Shown here: positions 23,198 through 36,047 of the stretch, in pieces
Position numbering within the stretch: position 1 is the first letter of the stretch
How the letters are laid out: each line of letters opens with the position of its first letter
Assembly: GCA_903929355.1 (NCBI GenBank)
Contig: CAIYUN010000081.1
Location: forward strand, 1 to 64,000
Direction: 5' to 3'
Source of the DNA: an uncultured Opitutaceae bacterium
GTDB lineage: Bacteria > Verrucomicrobiota > Verrucomicrobiia > Opitutales > Opitutaceae
Length of the DNA stretch: 64,000 nt
Program-made: the position numbers and the translations under genes
Notes under the pieces: model-generated
Databases searched by the model: none
What the model saw: the letters and a program-made list of their open reading frames with translations, nothing else
Told to the model about the DNA's origin: nothing

Positions 23198-24502
23198 TCA
23201 CTGCAAAAACGCCGGGATCTTCTCGTTCGCGATCATCTGCTCGAAGGATTCGCGGGCGTGGATCAGCTCGAACGCGCCGCCGTGGACCAGGACCTCGGCG
23301 GGGAGCGCGCGGGTGTTGTAGCGCCCCGCCATCGCGGAACCGTAGGCGCCCGCGCTCATCAGGGCGAGATACTCGCCCTCCCCGACCTCCTGCAGCAGGC
23401 GGTCGTGGGCGAAACAATCGCCGCTCTCACAGATGGGGCCGACCACGTCGGCGGTGAGCGCGCGACGCGTGGTGTCACGGTGCAGCGGCACAATCTCATG
23501 ATGGCTGTCATACATCGCGGGCCGGATGAGGTCGTTCATCGCGGCGTCCACGATCAGGAAGTTCTTGCCCGCGCCGCGCTTGAGGTGCTCGACCCGGGTC
23601 AGCAGCACACCGGCGTTGCCGACGAGGAACCGGCCGGGCTCGAGGAGGATCTTGAGCCCGAGGGGTTGGAGCAGGGGCACCAGCGCCGCGCCGTAGGCCT
23701 CGGGCGTGAGGGGCCGGCGGTCGGCGGGCTGGGCGTCCCACCACGCCGGCTGGCCGCTCGCGAGTGCGTCCTGGTACACGATGCCGATGCCGCCGCCGAT
23801 GGAGAAATAGCTGATGCCGTAGTCGGCCTTCAGCTGCGCGACAAAGGGCACGACCTTGGTGACCGCCTCCACAAACGGCGCGGCGCTGGTGAGCTGCGAG
23901 CCAATGTGGATCTGCACGCCCTTGACCGCGAGGTGCGGGTGCTTGGCGGCGGCGGCATAGGCGGCGGCGGCCTGCGCGAGGGGGACGCCGAACTTGTTGT
24001 CGCTCTTGCCGGTGGTGATCTTGGCGTGCGTGTGGGCGTCCACATCGGGATTCACCCGGATGGCGACGGGGGCCTTGACGCCCAACTGGCCGGCGACGTG
24101 GTTGAGGCGGGCGAGCTCCGGCTCGCTCTCGACATGGAACGCAAAGATGCCCTGTTCGAGCGCGAGGCGCATTTCGGCCTCCGTCTTGCCGACGCCGGCG
24201 AAGACACTGCGGCGCACATCGGCCCCGGCGGCCAGCACACGGCGGATCTCCCCGCCGCTCACCAGGTCGAACGCCGCCCCGAGGCGGGCGAAATGGCGGA
24301 GGACGGCGAGGCTGGAGTTGGCCTTCATCGCGAAGCAGATCTGGGCGTCGAGCCCGCCGACCGCCCGCGCGAGGCGGGTGTAGTTGTCGGCCATGGTGGC
24401 GGCGCTATAGACGTAGGTGGGCGTGCCGTAGAGGCGCGCGACCTCGGCGAGGTCCACGGACTCACAGCGCAGATTCTGGCCGACGTAGCGGAAATGGTGC
24501 AT
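23198..24502 (-). CDS. lysA: Diaminopimelate decarboxylase
   Basis: A 434-residue PLP enzyme making L-lysine from meso-diaminopimelate. The PLP-binding Lys is in CFAMKANSSLAVL (about residue 59); HIGSQLTS, SIGGGIGI and LEPGRFLVGNAG are the phosphate-binding and substrate motifs, and CESGDCFAHDR carries the active-site Cys. The start MHHFRYVGQNL is normal for the family. The 3' end is adjacent to a family A repeat. Confidence 0.96.
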   Translation of the reverse strand: MHHFRYVGQNLRCESVDLAEVARLYGTPTYVYSAATMADNYTRLARAVGGLDAQICFAMKANSSLAVLRHFARLGAAFDLVSGGEIRRVLAAGADVRRSVFAGVGKTEAEMRLALEQGIFAFHVESEPELARLNHVAGQLGVKAPVAIRVNPDVDAHTHAKITTGKSDNKFGVPLAQAAAAYAAAAKHPHLAVKGVQIHIGSQLTSAAPFVEAVTKVVPFVAQLKADYGISYFSIGGGIGIVYQDALASGQPAWWDAQPADRRPLTPEAYGAALVPLLQPLGLKILLEPGRFLVGNAGVLLTRVEHLKRGAGKNFLIVDAAMNDLIRPAMYDSHHEIVPLHRDTTRRALTADVVGPICESGDCFAHDRLLQEVGEGEYLALMSAGAYGSAMAGRYNTRALPAEVLVHGGAFELIHARESFEQMIANEKIPAFLQ

Positions 24503-24724
24503 AAGGGGAAGAGGGAGCGGGTCTTGAGGAGTGAGCAGCGGGAGGAAGGCAGGAAAACGGGTGGGTGAGGCTGCGGGTTTCTCCTTGAAAAAACCACCTC
24601 AATTTTCGGGCCCGCCACCGGCGCGGGCGGCGCGGGGCGGAACCGCGCCCGGCCGAATTTAATCATCCGGCCCACGATTTTCCTTGAAAATGCGGGCGTG
24701 GGTTTCAGGCATGGAGGCACCGAA

Positions 24725-24994
24725 ATGCTGCGCTCGATTCTACTTCGTTGTTTTCACCGCCCGGCGATCCGCCGGGGCTGGGTGGAGCATGATCGCACCC
24801 GCACGTCGCAGGTGCGGAATGCGCAGTTTCTGAGTTTTCTCTCCGCCAACGGCTGCCTGCCGCCGCGCCAACTCGCCCCCTATGACGCCGCCCTGCGCCG
24901 CCGCCGCTGGCTGCGCCGGTTCGCCCTCGCCGGCCTGGTCATGCTGGGAGCCTGGGTGGTGATTGAGAGCGCGAACGCCTTGGCGATGTTCTGA
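24725..24994 (+). CDS. Small tail-anchored membrane protein of unknown function
   Basis: An 89-residue basic protein with a single C-terminal hydrophobic helix (about residues 65-84, FALAGLVMLGAWVVIESANAL). A GGAGG ribosome site sits eight bases before MLRSILLR. The soluble part (RTRTSQVRNAQFLSFLSANG) is Arg-rich. No family is recognised. It is divergent from lysA and alone on its strand. Confidence 0.6.
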   Translation: MLRSILLRCFHRPAIRRGWVEHDRTRTSQVRNAQFLSFLSANGCLPPRQLAPYDAALRRRRWLRRFALAGLVMLGAWVVIESANALAMF

Positions 24995-25234
24995 GATTTG
25001 GCCGCCAAGCGGCACCGGACGGCCCGGATGGCGCTAATTTCGGCCGTTGGGCACAGAGCAGCGCACAGAGATAATTTCCGAGTTCACAGAGGAAGGCATC
25101 TGCCGGATGGAAAATCTTGGGTCAACCACCGGGTGGGGCATCACGCTCGAACCCCGATTGCGTAAGTGTTTTTCTCTGTGATCCCCCGGTCCGACCTCGG
25201 TGTACTCTGGGTCACCTTGCCGAGGTTTTCAGGT

Positions 25235-25435
25235 TCAATAATGCGGCGGGCGCGGGTCGGAATCCGGCGCCGCCTCCTGGTCGTCGCGGCTGGCGGCGGC
25301 GCGCAGGATGGCGAGCTCCCGCCGCAGGCGGGCGTTGGCTTCGTGCAGCTCGAGCATCGCCCGATCCTGCTCCGTCACATGGCGTTCCAGCCACGCGAGC
25401 CGCTCCTCGAGCCGGTCAAGCCTTGCGTTCGGCAT
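25235..25435 (-). CDS. slyX: SlyX-like coiled-coil protein
   Basis: A 66-residue acidic/basic heptad protein: LDRLEERLAWLERHVTEQDR followed by MLELHEANARLRRELAIL and a disordered tail ending RPPHY. This is the SlyX pattern, including length and the terminal PPHY. The function of SlyX is not established. It overlaps the preceding response-regulator gene by 20 bp, so the two are probably co-transcribed. Confidence 0.82.
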   Translation of the reverse strand: MPNARLDRLEERLAWLERHVTEQDRAMLELHEANARLRRELAILRAAASRDDQEAAPDSDPRPPHY

Positions 25436-26055
25436 GGGGGACCGGTCGCGGCAGCGGGGAGGAGCTGCCACGCAGCTTTTTGATCTCAGGCAGCACCACG
25501 CTCTGGTAGCAGTCGGGGCAGACGGAATGGCTGAAGTCGGTCCCGGTCCGCTGGTTGATGTAGCCCTCGATCTGCTGCCAGTAATTCTTGTCGTCACGGA
25601 TTTTCTTGCAGTAGCCACAGATCGGGAGGAACGCCTCGAGCTGGCTGACCTGGGTGGCGAAACGCAGGATGCGCTCGGCGACGCGCAGGCGCATCCAGAT
25701 TTCCTGCACGTCCAGCGGCTTGGTGAGAAAGTCGTCCACGCCCGCCTCGATGGCCTCGCGCTGGTTGTCCTCGGTGGCGTCGCGGCCGGTGAGCAGGATG
25801 AAATAAACGTAGTCCGCGCCGACGCGGGAGCGGATGGCGTGGCAGAGGGCCAGGCCGTCCAGCTCGGGCATCACCCAGTCGCTCACCACCACCCGCACGG
25901 GATCGGCCTCGATGAGCCGCAACGCTTCGGCGCCCTCACCGGCCTCGACCACGTCATGCCCCAGACGGCGTAGCGCTTGGCGCAGCACGGCACGGGCGAC
26001 GGGATCGTCTTCGGGCGATGAGGATTTTCAAGGGCGGGGGGGGTGACGGCAACAT
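25416..26055 (-). pseudogene. Response regulator with zinc-ribbon-like tail, single-base frameshift near its start
   Basis: The main frame (25416-25988) encodes a receiver domain with phospho-acceptor Asp in SDWVMPELDGL and Lys in FLTKPLD, then a tail ICGYCKKIRDDKNYW ... CPDCYQSVV seen in a known group of regulators without a DNA-binding domain. The usual first strand and acidic pair lie just upstream in another frame (KILIA ... EDDPVARAV, from an ATG at 26055). Removing one base in the GGG at 26013-26015 joins them. It is either a real frameshift or a sequencing error; an internal start would lack the acidic pocket. Confidence 0.8.
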
Positions 26056-26088
26056 GGCCCGCCTGCCGACAAGTCGCAAGCGTGTTCC

Positions 26089-28326
<2,238 letters not shown>

Positions 28327-28457
28327 AAAAACAGAAAAAGAAGAGATTAGCGCAAAGACGCGAGGAAGCAAAGCCGCCACCGGGGGAAATTGCGCCCCCC
28401 TCCCCTGATTCCAAAGATTGACCACCGGCCCGGCGGATGCTCTACTGACCGGTTCCC
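28327..28457. other. Divergent gap with a short GCAAAGACGCGAGG tract
   Basis: Gap between the divergent YyaL-type and ABC-F genes. The segment 28350-28372 reads GCGCAAAGACGCGAGGAAGC, a half-copy of the hairpin family seen at 42 and 49-53 kb. Promoters must lie here but none is clear. Confidence 0.45.
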
Positions 28458-30323
<1,866 letters not shown>

Positions 30324-30453
30324 GGACGGGAGTTCATCCCACCCGGCACCGGCCGGTTGGAGCCGTTCGCTGATCCGGTCCGGGCCGGACGCGAACCCCG
30401 GGACAGCGACCCCGGCCACCCGCCAGGCCAGGCTTTCGCAGGAGTGGCCGGCC

Positions 30454-33222
30454 TTACGGGAGGGTGGCGGTGAAAACGTAGTCGCCGGAGGCGACGGCGA
30501 AAACCGCCGTGTGGCTTTCGGCGCGGAGAAACCGCACCCCTTCGCCGGACGCGGCGGGCCGGCCGCCTTCCCGGACGTTGGCCGGGTCGGCCGTGGGGAC
30601 AAAGACGGTCGCGGTCGTGTTGGAGGGGAGGATGAGGTGGAGGGTGAATTTTTGGCCATCGCGCTGCCAGTCGCTCACAATTTTCCCGCGCACGGAGTCG
30701 TAGCCGGCCTTCACCCAGGTGAGGTCGCCGACCACCGTGGGTTGGATGAGGATTTTTTTGAAACCGGGGCCGGCGGGGTCCGGGCCGATGCCGGCGAGGT
30801 CCCGGTAAAACCACTCCATGATGTGCCCGAGCATGAAGTGGTTCTGCGAGGAGCCGGGGGCGGCATCCCAGGCCTCGGTGAGGGCCGTCGCACCGTGCGC
30901 GAGCTGGTAGCCGTAGCCGGGTTTGTCCGACTGGTTGTTCATGGCGTAGATCACGTCGGAACGGCCGCCGGCGGCGAGCGCGCGGAGGAGGTAGGTGTAG
31001 CCGATGTCACCGGCGGTGAGCGCATTGCCGTGGCCCTGCACGTCGGCGGCGAGGGCGGCCACCACCCGGGGGGCGGCGGCCGGGTCGACGAGGCCGAAGA
31101 CGAGCGGCATGGCGTTGGCGGTCTGGCTACCGGTGGCGTAGGTGCCGGTGTCCGCATGGAAAAACGCGCGGTTGAAGCGGTCCCGGGTCGCGTCCGCGAG
31201 CTGCGCAAACCCCGCCGCGTCGTCCGGGTGGCCGAGCAGCCGGGCCGCCTTTTCCATGACGGTGAGGTCGGCGAAATAAGTCGCGGTGGCGGTGAGCGCG
31301 ACGGGGGTCAGCTGGGCCTTGCCGGGTCGGGCGGGGCCGAGATCATACCAGTCACCGAGGCCGTAATTGATGAGGCCGGCGTCGGTGCGGCGGGTGCCGA
31401 GGTAGGCGACATACCGCTGCATCGGCGCATAAGACCGGGCGAGCACCGCGGGGTCGCCCGTCCAGAGGTACTGCTGCCAGGCGCACTGCACGAGGGCGCT
31501 ACCCCATTCCGGGGTGTCGCCGAAGACCCCGCGGCCGCCGGGCGGCGTGCCCCGGTCGGTGAAGACGGTGTATTCTGGCGCCGTCGTCGGCACCAGACCA
31601 CTGGGCAGCTGGCTGTCGGTGATGTCGTGGAGGATTTTCTCCGTGAGCGGTCCGAGGTCGAAGCCATAACGGAGCGAGGGGCCGTTGAGGTAGTCCTGCT
31701 CGAGCCAGCCGAGCTTTTCGCGGTGGGGGCAGTCGGTGAGGATGCTCACCAGATTGCTGCGCTGGGCCCAGAGGATGAGGGTGTGGATGCGGTTGAAGAG
31801 CGCGTTGGAGCACGCGAACTCGCCGACCGGCCTCGAGTTGGTGTAGACCGCGACACCCTCCAGGCCGTCCACCACGGGTGGCGGGCCCTCCGGCGCGGCC
31901 GGGCGCAGTTCGACCTGGAGGTACCGGCAGCCGTTGTAGAAAAACCGGGGGAACCAGGTCTCGGGCGCCGCCGTCGTGCCCTGGCCGTCCAGGGTGTATT
32001 GCCAGTAGGTGGTGCCGTTGCGGGAGGAGGACGGGTCGATCGTGCCGTTGGCGTGGAGCAGTTCGGACGGGGTGAGGCGCACGGACGAGCCCGCCGGCCC
32101 ATGCACCCGCAGGCGCGGCATCTGCGCGGCATTCTGGCCGAAATCATAGACCAGCACGCCGGGGCGCAGGGGGGTGATCTTCACCGGCGCAAAGACCTCA
32201 TGCGCGCCCACCGGCGGCGCGGCGGCGGACAGGCCGCGCAACACCCCGCCAGGCCCGGGGACGACTGCGGCCGCAAGCCAGGCGGAGTCATCAAAGCCCG
32301 GTGCGTCCCAGCCGGCGGGCGTGAGCCGGGCGTCGTAGTCCTCGCCGCCATAGGCGCCGGAAAACGTGAGCGGGCCGGCGGTGACGCGCCACGACGGGTC
32401 GGTGCCGACGAACTCGACGCGGCCGTCGGCGTATTCCAGCCGGATCTGGGCGATGGCCTTAAGCGCGCCAAAGGAGCCGGTGAACTTCTTGTAGCGGCCG
32501 TCGGTGGCTGCGGCACTTTCATTATACATGCCATTGCCGAGCAGGAGACCCGCCGCGTTCGCACCCGGCCGGAGCAGCGCGGTGACCTCGTAGGTGTCGT
32601 AGAGGCACGTGCGGTCGTATTTGGTCCAACCCGGGGTGAGCAGGGCGTCGCCGACCTTGCGACCGTTGCACGACAGCTCATACTGACCGAGGCCGCAGAC
32701 GTTCACCGTCGCGCGTTTCAGGCCGGCCCGCACGTCGAATGCACGCCGCAGCATCGGCAGCGGCAGGTTGGCGTCGGCCGGGGCGCCGATCCATTGTGCG
32801 TGCCAGTCGGCTTCCGCCATGACGCCCATGGTCCACGAGGCGGGCTCGCTCCACGCCGAAGGCCGGCCGGCCGCGTCCCACCCGCGCACCTGCCAGAAAA
32901 CCTGCTGGCCCGAGGTCAGGGGGCGACCGGCATAGGGCACGCCAAAGCTCTGGTCTCCGGCCACCCGGCCGCTATCCCACAGATCCCCCGTGCCGCCGGC
33001 CAGCGCGGCGGGCGACGAGGCCACCAGCACCTGCCAGGCGGACTGGAGGGCGCCGCGTGCAGTGGACGGCAACTGCCAGCCCAACGGCGGGGCGACCTCA
33101 TCCACCCCGAGCGGTCCGGTCCGGTCCTCGCAGGTGAGGTGGAGGGGCGGCAGTTCCGCCCCGCTCAGCCGACCGGCGGCCAAGACCCAGAACCATCCGA
33201 GGGGGGCCCAGATTTTCATCAT
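30454..33222 (-). CDS. Secreted GH78 alpha-L-rhamnosidase
   Basis: A 922-residue secreted enzyme with a signal peptide (APLGWFWVLAAGRLSGAE). Domain order follows bacterial GH78: N-terminal fibronectin-like domain, Bac_rhamnosid_N (WIGAPADANLPLPMLRR), a concanavalin-like domain (VYDFGQNAAQMPRLRV), then the (alpha/alpha)6 catalytic barrel with DCPHREKLGWLEQDY holding the acidic catalytic residues, and EWGSALVQCAWQQYLWTGD. It would release terminal L-rhamnose from glycans. Two ATG codons in tandem (33222 and 33219) are possible starts. Confidence 0.93.
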   Translation of the reverse strand: MMKIWAPLGWFWVLAAGRLSGAELPPLHLTCEDRTGPLGVDEVAPPLGWQLPSTARGALQSAWQVLVASSPAALAGGTGDLWDSGRVAGDQSFGVPYAGRPLTSGQQVFWQVRGWDAAGRPSAWSEPASWTMGVMAEADWHAQWIGAPADANLPLPMLRRAFDVRAGLKRATVNVCGLGQYELSCNGRKVGDALLTPGWTKYDRTCLYDTYEVTALLRPGANAAGLLLGNGMYNESAAATDGRYKKFTGSFGALKAIAQIRLEYADGRVEFVGTDPSWRVTAGPLTFSGAYGGEDYDARLTPAGWDAPGFDDSAWLAAAVVPGPGGVLRGLSAAAPPVGAHEVFAPVKITPLRPGVLVYDFGQNAAQMPRLRVHGPAGSSVRLTPSELLHANGTIDPSSSRNGTTYWQYTLDGQGTTAAPETWFPRFFYNGCRYLQVELRPAAPEGPPPVVDGLEGVAVYTNSRPVGEFACSNALFNRIHTLILWAQRSNLVSILTDCPHREKLGWLEQDYLNGPSLRYGFDLGPLTEKILHDITDSQLPSGLVPTTAPEYTVFTDRGTPPGGRGVFGDTPEWGSALVQCAWQQYLWTGDPAVLARSYAPMQRYVAYLGTRRTDAGLINYGLGDWYDLGPARPGKAQLTPVALTATATYFADLTVMEKAARLLGHPDDAAGFAQLADATRDRFNRAFFHADTGTYATGSQTANAMPLVFGLVDPAAAPRVVAALAADVQGHGNALTAGDIGYTYLLRALAAGGRSDVIYAMNNQSDKPGYGYQLAHGATALTEAWDAAPGSSQNHFMLGHIMEWFYRDLAGIGPDPAGPGFKKILIQPTVVGDLTWVKAGYDSVRGKIVSDWQRDGQKFTLHLILPSNTTATVFVPTADPANVREGGRPAASGEGVRFLRAESHTAVFAVASGDYVFTATLP

Positions 33223-33274
33223 GATGGGGGAGGCGGGGAGGTGGACGGGGCCACTCGCAACGGGCCCGGCCCGA

Positions 33275-34414
33275 CTACGGCACGGCCGCGCCGGTGGCCT
33301 GCTGAAACAGCAGGGGCGCAAATTCGACCAGGTACTGGCGCCAGAGGGCGAAGTTGTGGACGCCATCGGTCGGGTGCCAGATGTGGTCGATTTGATGGGC
33401 GGTCAGGAAATTGGCGAGCCGCTCCGTCCCGGGGAAATGCTGCGGATCCTGCCGGCCGCAGCCGAGCCAGAGCAGGGCGATCTGGGCGTTCGTGCCCTTG
33501 GGATCGGCCAGCAACGCGGGGAAGCCGGTCTCAATCGCAGGGAAGCCGGACGGGCAAAACGCGCCCATGGCGCTGAAGGTGTCGAGATGGTGGAAAAACA
33601 GGTAGAGCGACTGCTCGGCCCCCATGGAGAGACCCGCGATGGCACGCTGCCCGCGGCCGGGGGCGAGACGATATTTGGCCTCGATGAGCGGGATCACGTC
33701 CTTGAACAGATAGCTTTCGAACAGCGTGGTGTTGTTGCCGCCCCCGCCCCCGCGGACACCGTAGGGGGCGGCGTGGCCGAACGGCATGACGATGATCATG
33801 GGCACGGCTTTTTTTTCCGCAATCAGGTTGTCGAGAATGAAGTTGGCGTTGCCGACGGTGGTCCAGCCCGCCGCCGTGTCATTGGTGCCGTGCAGCAGGT
33901 AGAGGACGGGGTAACGACGGGTGCTGTCCTGCCCATAGCCGGGCGGCGTGTAGACCAGGATCTGGCGGGGTTCGCCGTTGAGCACGGTGGACTTCTGCCA
34001 GTTGATTTCGACTGCGCCATGCGGCACGTCGCGGATCTCCCACGGCGTGGCGGAGGAGGCGGGCACGTCCACGAGGCTGGCGGAGGTGCGGGCGCGGAGC
34101 TTCATGCGGGGGTTGACCGGGTCGGCCATCACCACGCCGTCGACCGTGAAGGAGTAGATGTAGGTGGTGGGTTCCAGCGGGCCGACGGTGACGCTCCAGA
34201 CCCCATCGGCCGCCTTTTCCATCTTGAGCGGAGCGGTGAGCCAGTCGGTGGTCAGGGTGACCGCCGTGGCCTGGGGGGCCGCTAGGCGGAAGGTGACGGT
34301 GCGGTCAGGATGGACATCGGGAAACCCCGCCGGTGAAGTCTGGCCGGAGAGGGCGGTGGCGGTGGCCAGTGCAAGCCACGCGGCCGCGAGCCGGTGGAGC
34401 GGGGGGGTGCTCAT
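33275..34414 (-). CDS. Secreted CE1-like esterase with N-terminal E-set domain
   Basis: A 379-residue protein: signal peptide (about 1-24, ending TALSGQ), an immunoglobulin-like/CBM48-type E-set domain (about 30-110, VTFRLAAPQATAVTL), then an esterase D/feruloyl esterase fold. The nucleophile is in IAGLSMGAEQSL and the catalytic His in GVHNFALWRQYL; YLLHGTNDTAAGW is the oxyanion region. Enzymes of this kind remove acetyl or feruloyl groups from plant polysaccharides. Its position beside GH78 supports joint glycan breakdown. Confidence 0.88.
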   Translation of the reverse strand: MSTPPLHRLAAAWLALATATALSGQTSPAGFPDVHPDRTVTFRLAAPQATAVTLTTDWLTAPLKMEKAADGVWSVTVGPLEPTTYIYSFTVDGVVMADPVNPRMKLRARTSASLVDVPASSATPWEIRDVPHGAVEINWQKSTVLNGEPRQILVYTPPGYGQDSTRRYPVLYLLHGTNDTAAGWTTVGNANFILDNLIAEKKAVPMIIVMPFGHAAPYGVRGGGGGNNTTLFESYLFKDVIPLIEAKYRLAPGRGQRAIAGLSMGAEQSLYLFFHHLDTFSAMGAFCPSGFPAIETGFPALLADPKGTNAQIALLWLGCGRQDPQHFPGTERLANFLTAHQIDHIWHPTDGVHNFALWRQYLVEFAPLLFQQATGAAVP

Positions 34415-34537
34415 GGGCGGAATATCAACCGAAGATGAAACCGGGGCGCAAGACGGAATCCGGGCCCGGTGGACGCCCACGACTTCGCGAACACGGCGAC
34501 CGGCAGATGAGCGAGGAATACTGAACTCCGCGCCACG

Positions 34538-35938
34538 TCACACCCCGGCCAGCCGGCCGGTGGAGTCGCCGAGCCGTTCGAGATCGGTCGCGCCCATGCG
34601 GTCGGCCATGCTGAGGAAGAGGTTGGTGGCCGGCTTGCCTCCCGCCTTCAGGTAGCGGCCCGGGGTGAGCGCGCCGCCGCCGGCGCCCGCGAGCAGGATG
34701 GGCAGATTTTCGTGGGTGTGCCGGTTGCCGTCGGCGTTGCCACATCCATACATGATCATCGAGTTGTGCAGGATGGAATGGCCATCCCCGTCCTGCAGCT
34801 GGTCCAGTTTGCCGAGGAAGCGCGCGAAGTGCTGCATGTAATACTGGTCGATGACGGCGACCTTGTCCATGAGCTCCTTCTGGCCCCGGTGGTGCGAGCA
34901 GTAGTGGTGGCCTTCGGGAATGCCGATCTGGGGGAAAGCGCGGTTGGTGCCGTCGGCCGCCAGGATCAGGGTGGCGATGCGGGTCGAGTCGGTTTGGAAC
35001 GCGAGGGTGAGAAGGTCGAACATGAGGTTCATGTGGTCGCCGTAGTCCGCCGGCACGCCCGCCGGCGTCTCCACCTTGGGATCAGGCAGCGCGCCGAAGC
35101 TCTCCATGTGCTGGAGGCGTTTTTCGACATCGCGCACGCTGGTGAGATACTCGTCGAGCTTCTGCTGGTCGCGGCGACCCAACTGGTTTTCCAAGGTGCG
35201 GGTGTCCTGCATAACCACATCGAGGACCGACTTTTGCGCCCCTTGCAGCTTGGCGAAGTTCTGCTGCCGTTCGGCCGGCGCTCCGGTGCCAAACAGGCGC
35301 TCGAACACCAGGCGGGGGTTGGACTCATAGGCCATCGGGGTCGTGGCGGATTGCCATGAGACATTGTACTGGTAGGCGCAGGCATACCCGGTGTCACACG
35401 CGCCGGAACGCCGCTCGGTTTCGCAGGACAGCTCAAGGGAGGAAAACCGCGTCAAATGGCCGACCCGCTGCGCGACAGCCTGGTCGATGGAGATGCCGAC
35501 ATGGATGTCGAGGCTGTCGGTTTTGCGGGCGCGCGCGCCGGTGAGAATGGTGGCATTGGCGCGGGCATGGTCGCCGCCGCCGTCGTTGCCGGCGGTGGCG
35601 TTTTCATGGTTGAGCTCGCCGACCACCTGGACGCTGTTTTTCAGTGGCACCAGCGATTCCATGGTTTTGCCGAGAGTAAAGCCGGGCGCGTCGGCCACCG
35701 GGAACCAGTTGGCCTGGTGCATCCCGTTGGGCAGGGTGATGAACGCCATGCGCACGGGGGCGCCGGTGGCGGTCGCGCCCAAGGGGGCGCCGGCCGCGTT
35801 GGCCGCCCGCGCCAGCGAGGGGACCGCGCCCTCGAAGAACGGCAGGGCCACGCAGGCCCCGACCCCGCGCAGAAAATGGCGCCGGCTGAGCGACTGGTGG
35901 CGTTGGGTGGCGGCGGCAGGGTTGAGAGGCATTTTCAT
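34538..35938 (-). CDS. DUF1552 protein with Tat signal
   Basis: A 466-residue exported protein with a twin-arginine signal (SRRHFLRGVGACVALPFFEG). The DUF1552 body includes NHENATAGNDGGGDHARA, DIHVGISIDQ, FSSLELSCE and YGCGNADGNRHTHENLPILLAG. These proteins occur in Planctomycetes and Verrucomicrobia in operons with DUF1592-type cytochromes, as here with the gene just upstream in transcription. Function is unknown; Tat export implies folding, perhaps with a cofactor, before transport. Confidence 0.9.
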   Translation of the reverse strand: MKMPLNPAAATQRHQSLSRRHFLRGVGACVALPFFEGAVPSLARAANAAGAPLGATATGAPVRMAFITLPNGMHQANWFPVADAPGFTLGKTMESLVPLKNSVQVVGELNHENATAGNDGGGDHARANATILTGARARKTDSLDIHVGISIDQAVAQRVGHLTRFSSLELSCETERRSGACDTGYACAYQYNVSWQSATTPMAYESNPRLVFERLFGTGAPAERQQNFAKLQGAQKSVLDVVMQDTRTLENQLGRRDQQKLDEYLTSVRDVEKRLQHMESFGALPDPKVETPAGVPADYGDHMNLMFDLLTLAFQTDSTRIATLILAADGTNRAFPQIGIPEGHHYCSHHRGQKELMDKVAVIDQYYMQHFARFLGKLDQLQDGDGHSILHNSMIMYGCGNADGNRHTHENLPILLAGAGGGALTPGRYLKAGGKPATNLFLSMADRMGATDLERLGDSTGRLAGV

Positions 35939-36047
35939 GGGTTTAACGATGAATTGTTCGGCAAAAATTACAAGGGAGAGGCTGCGACTCGATAGGTTGT
36001 TTACTGATCGCTGAATTCTGAAATCGTAAATCTGACGTCTGGTTGCC

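Noticed and set aside
30511-33576. 1021-codon open frame antisense to the GH78 gene
   Set aside because: Composition is repetitive Gly/Val/Arg and it spans two minus-strand genes; no recognisable protein.
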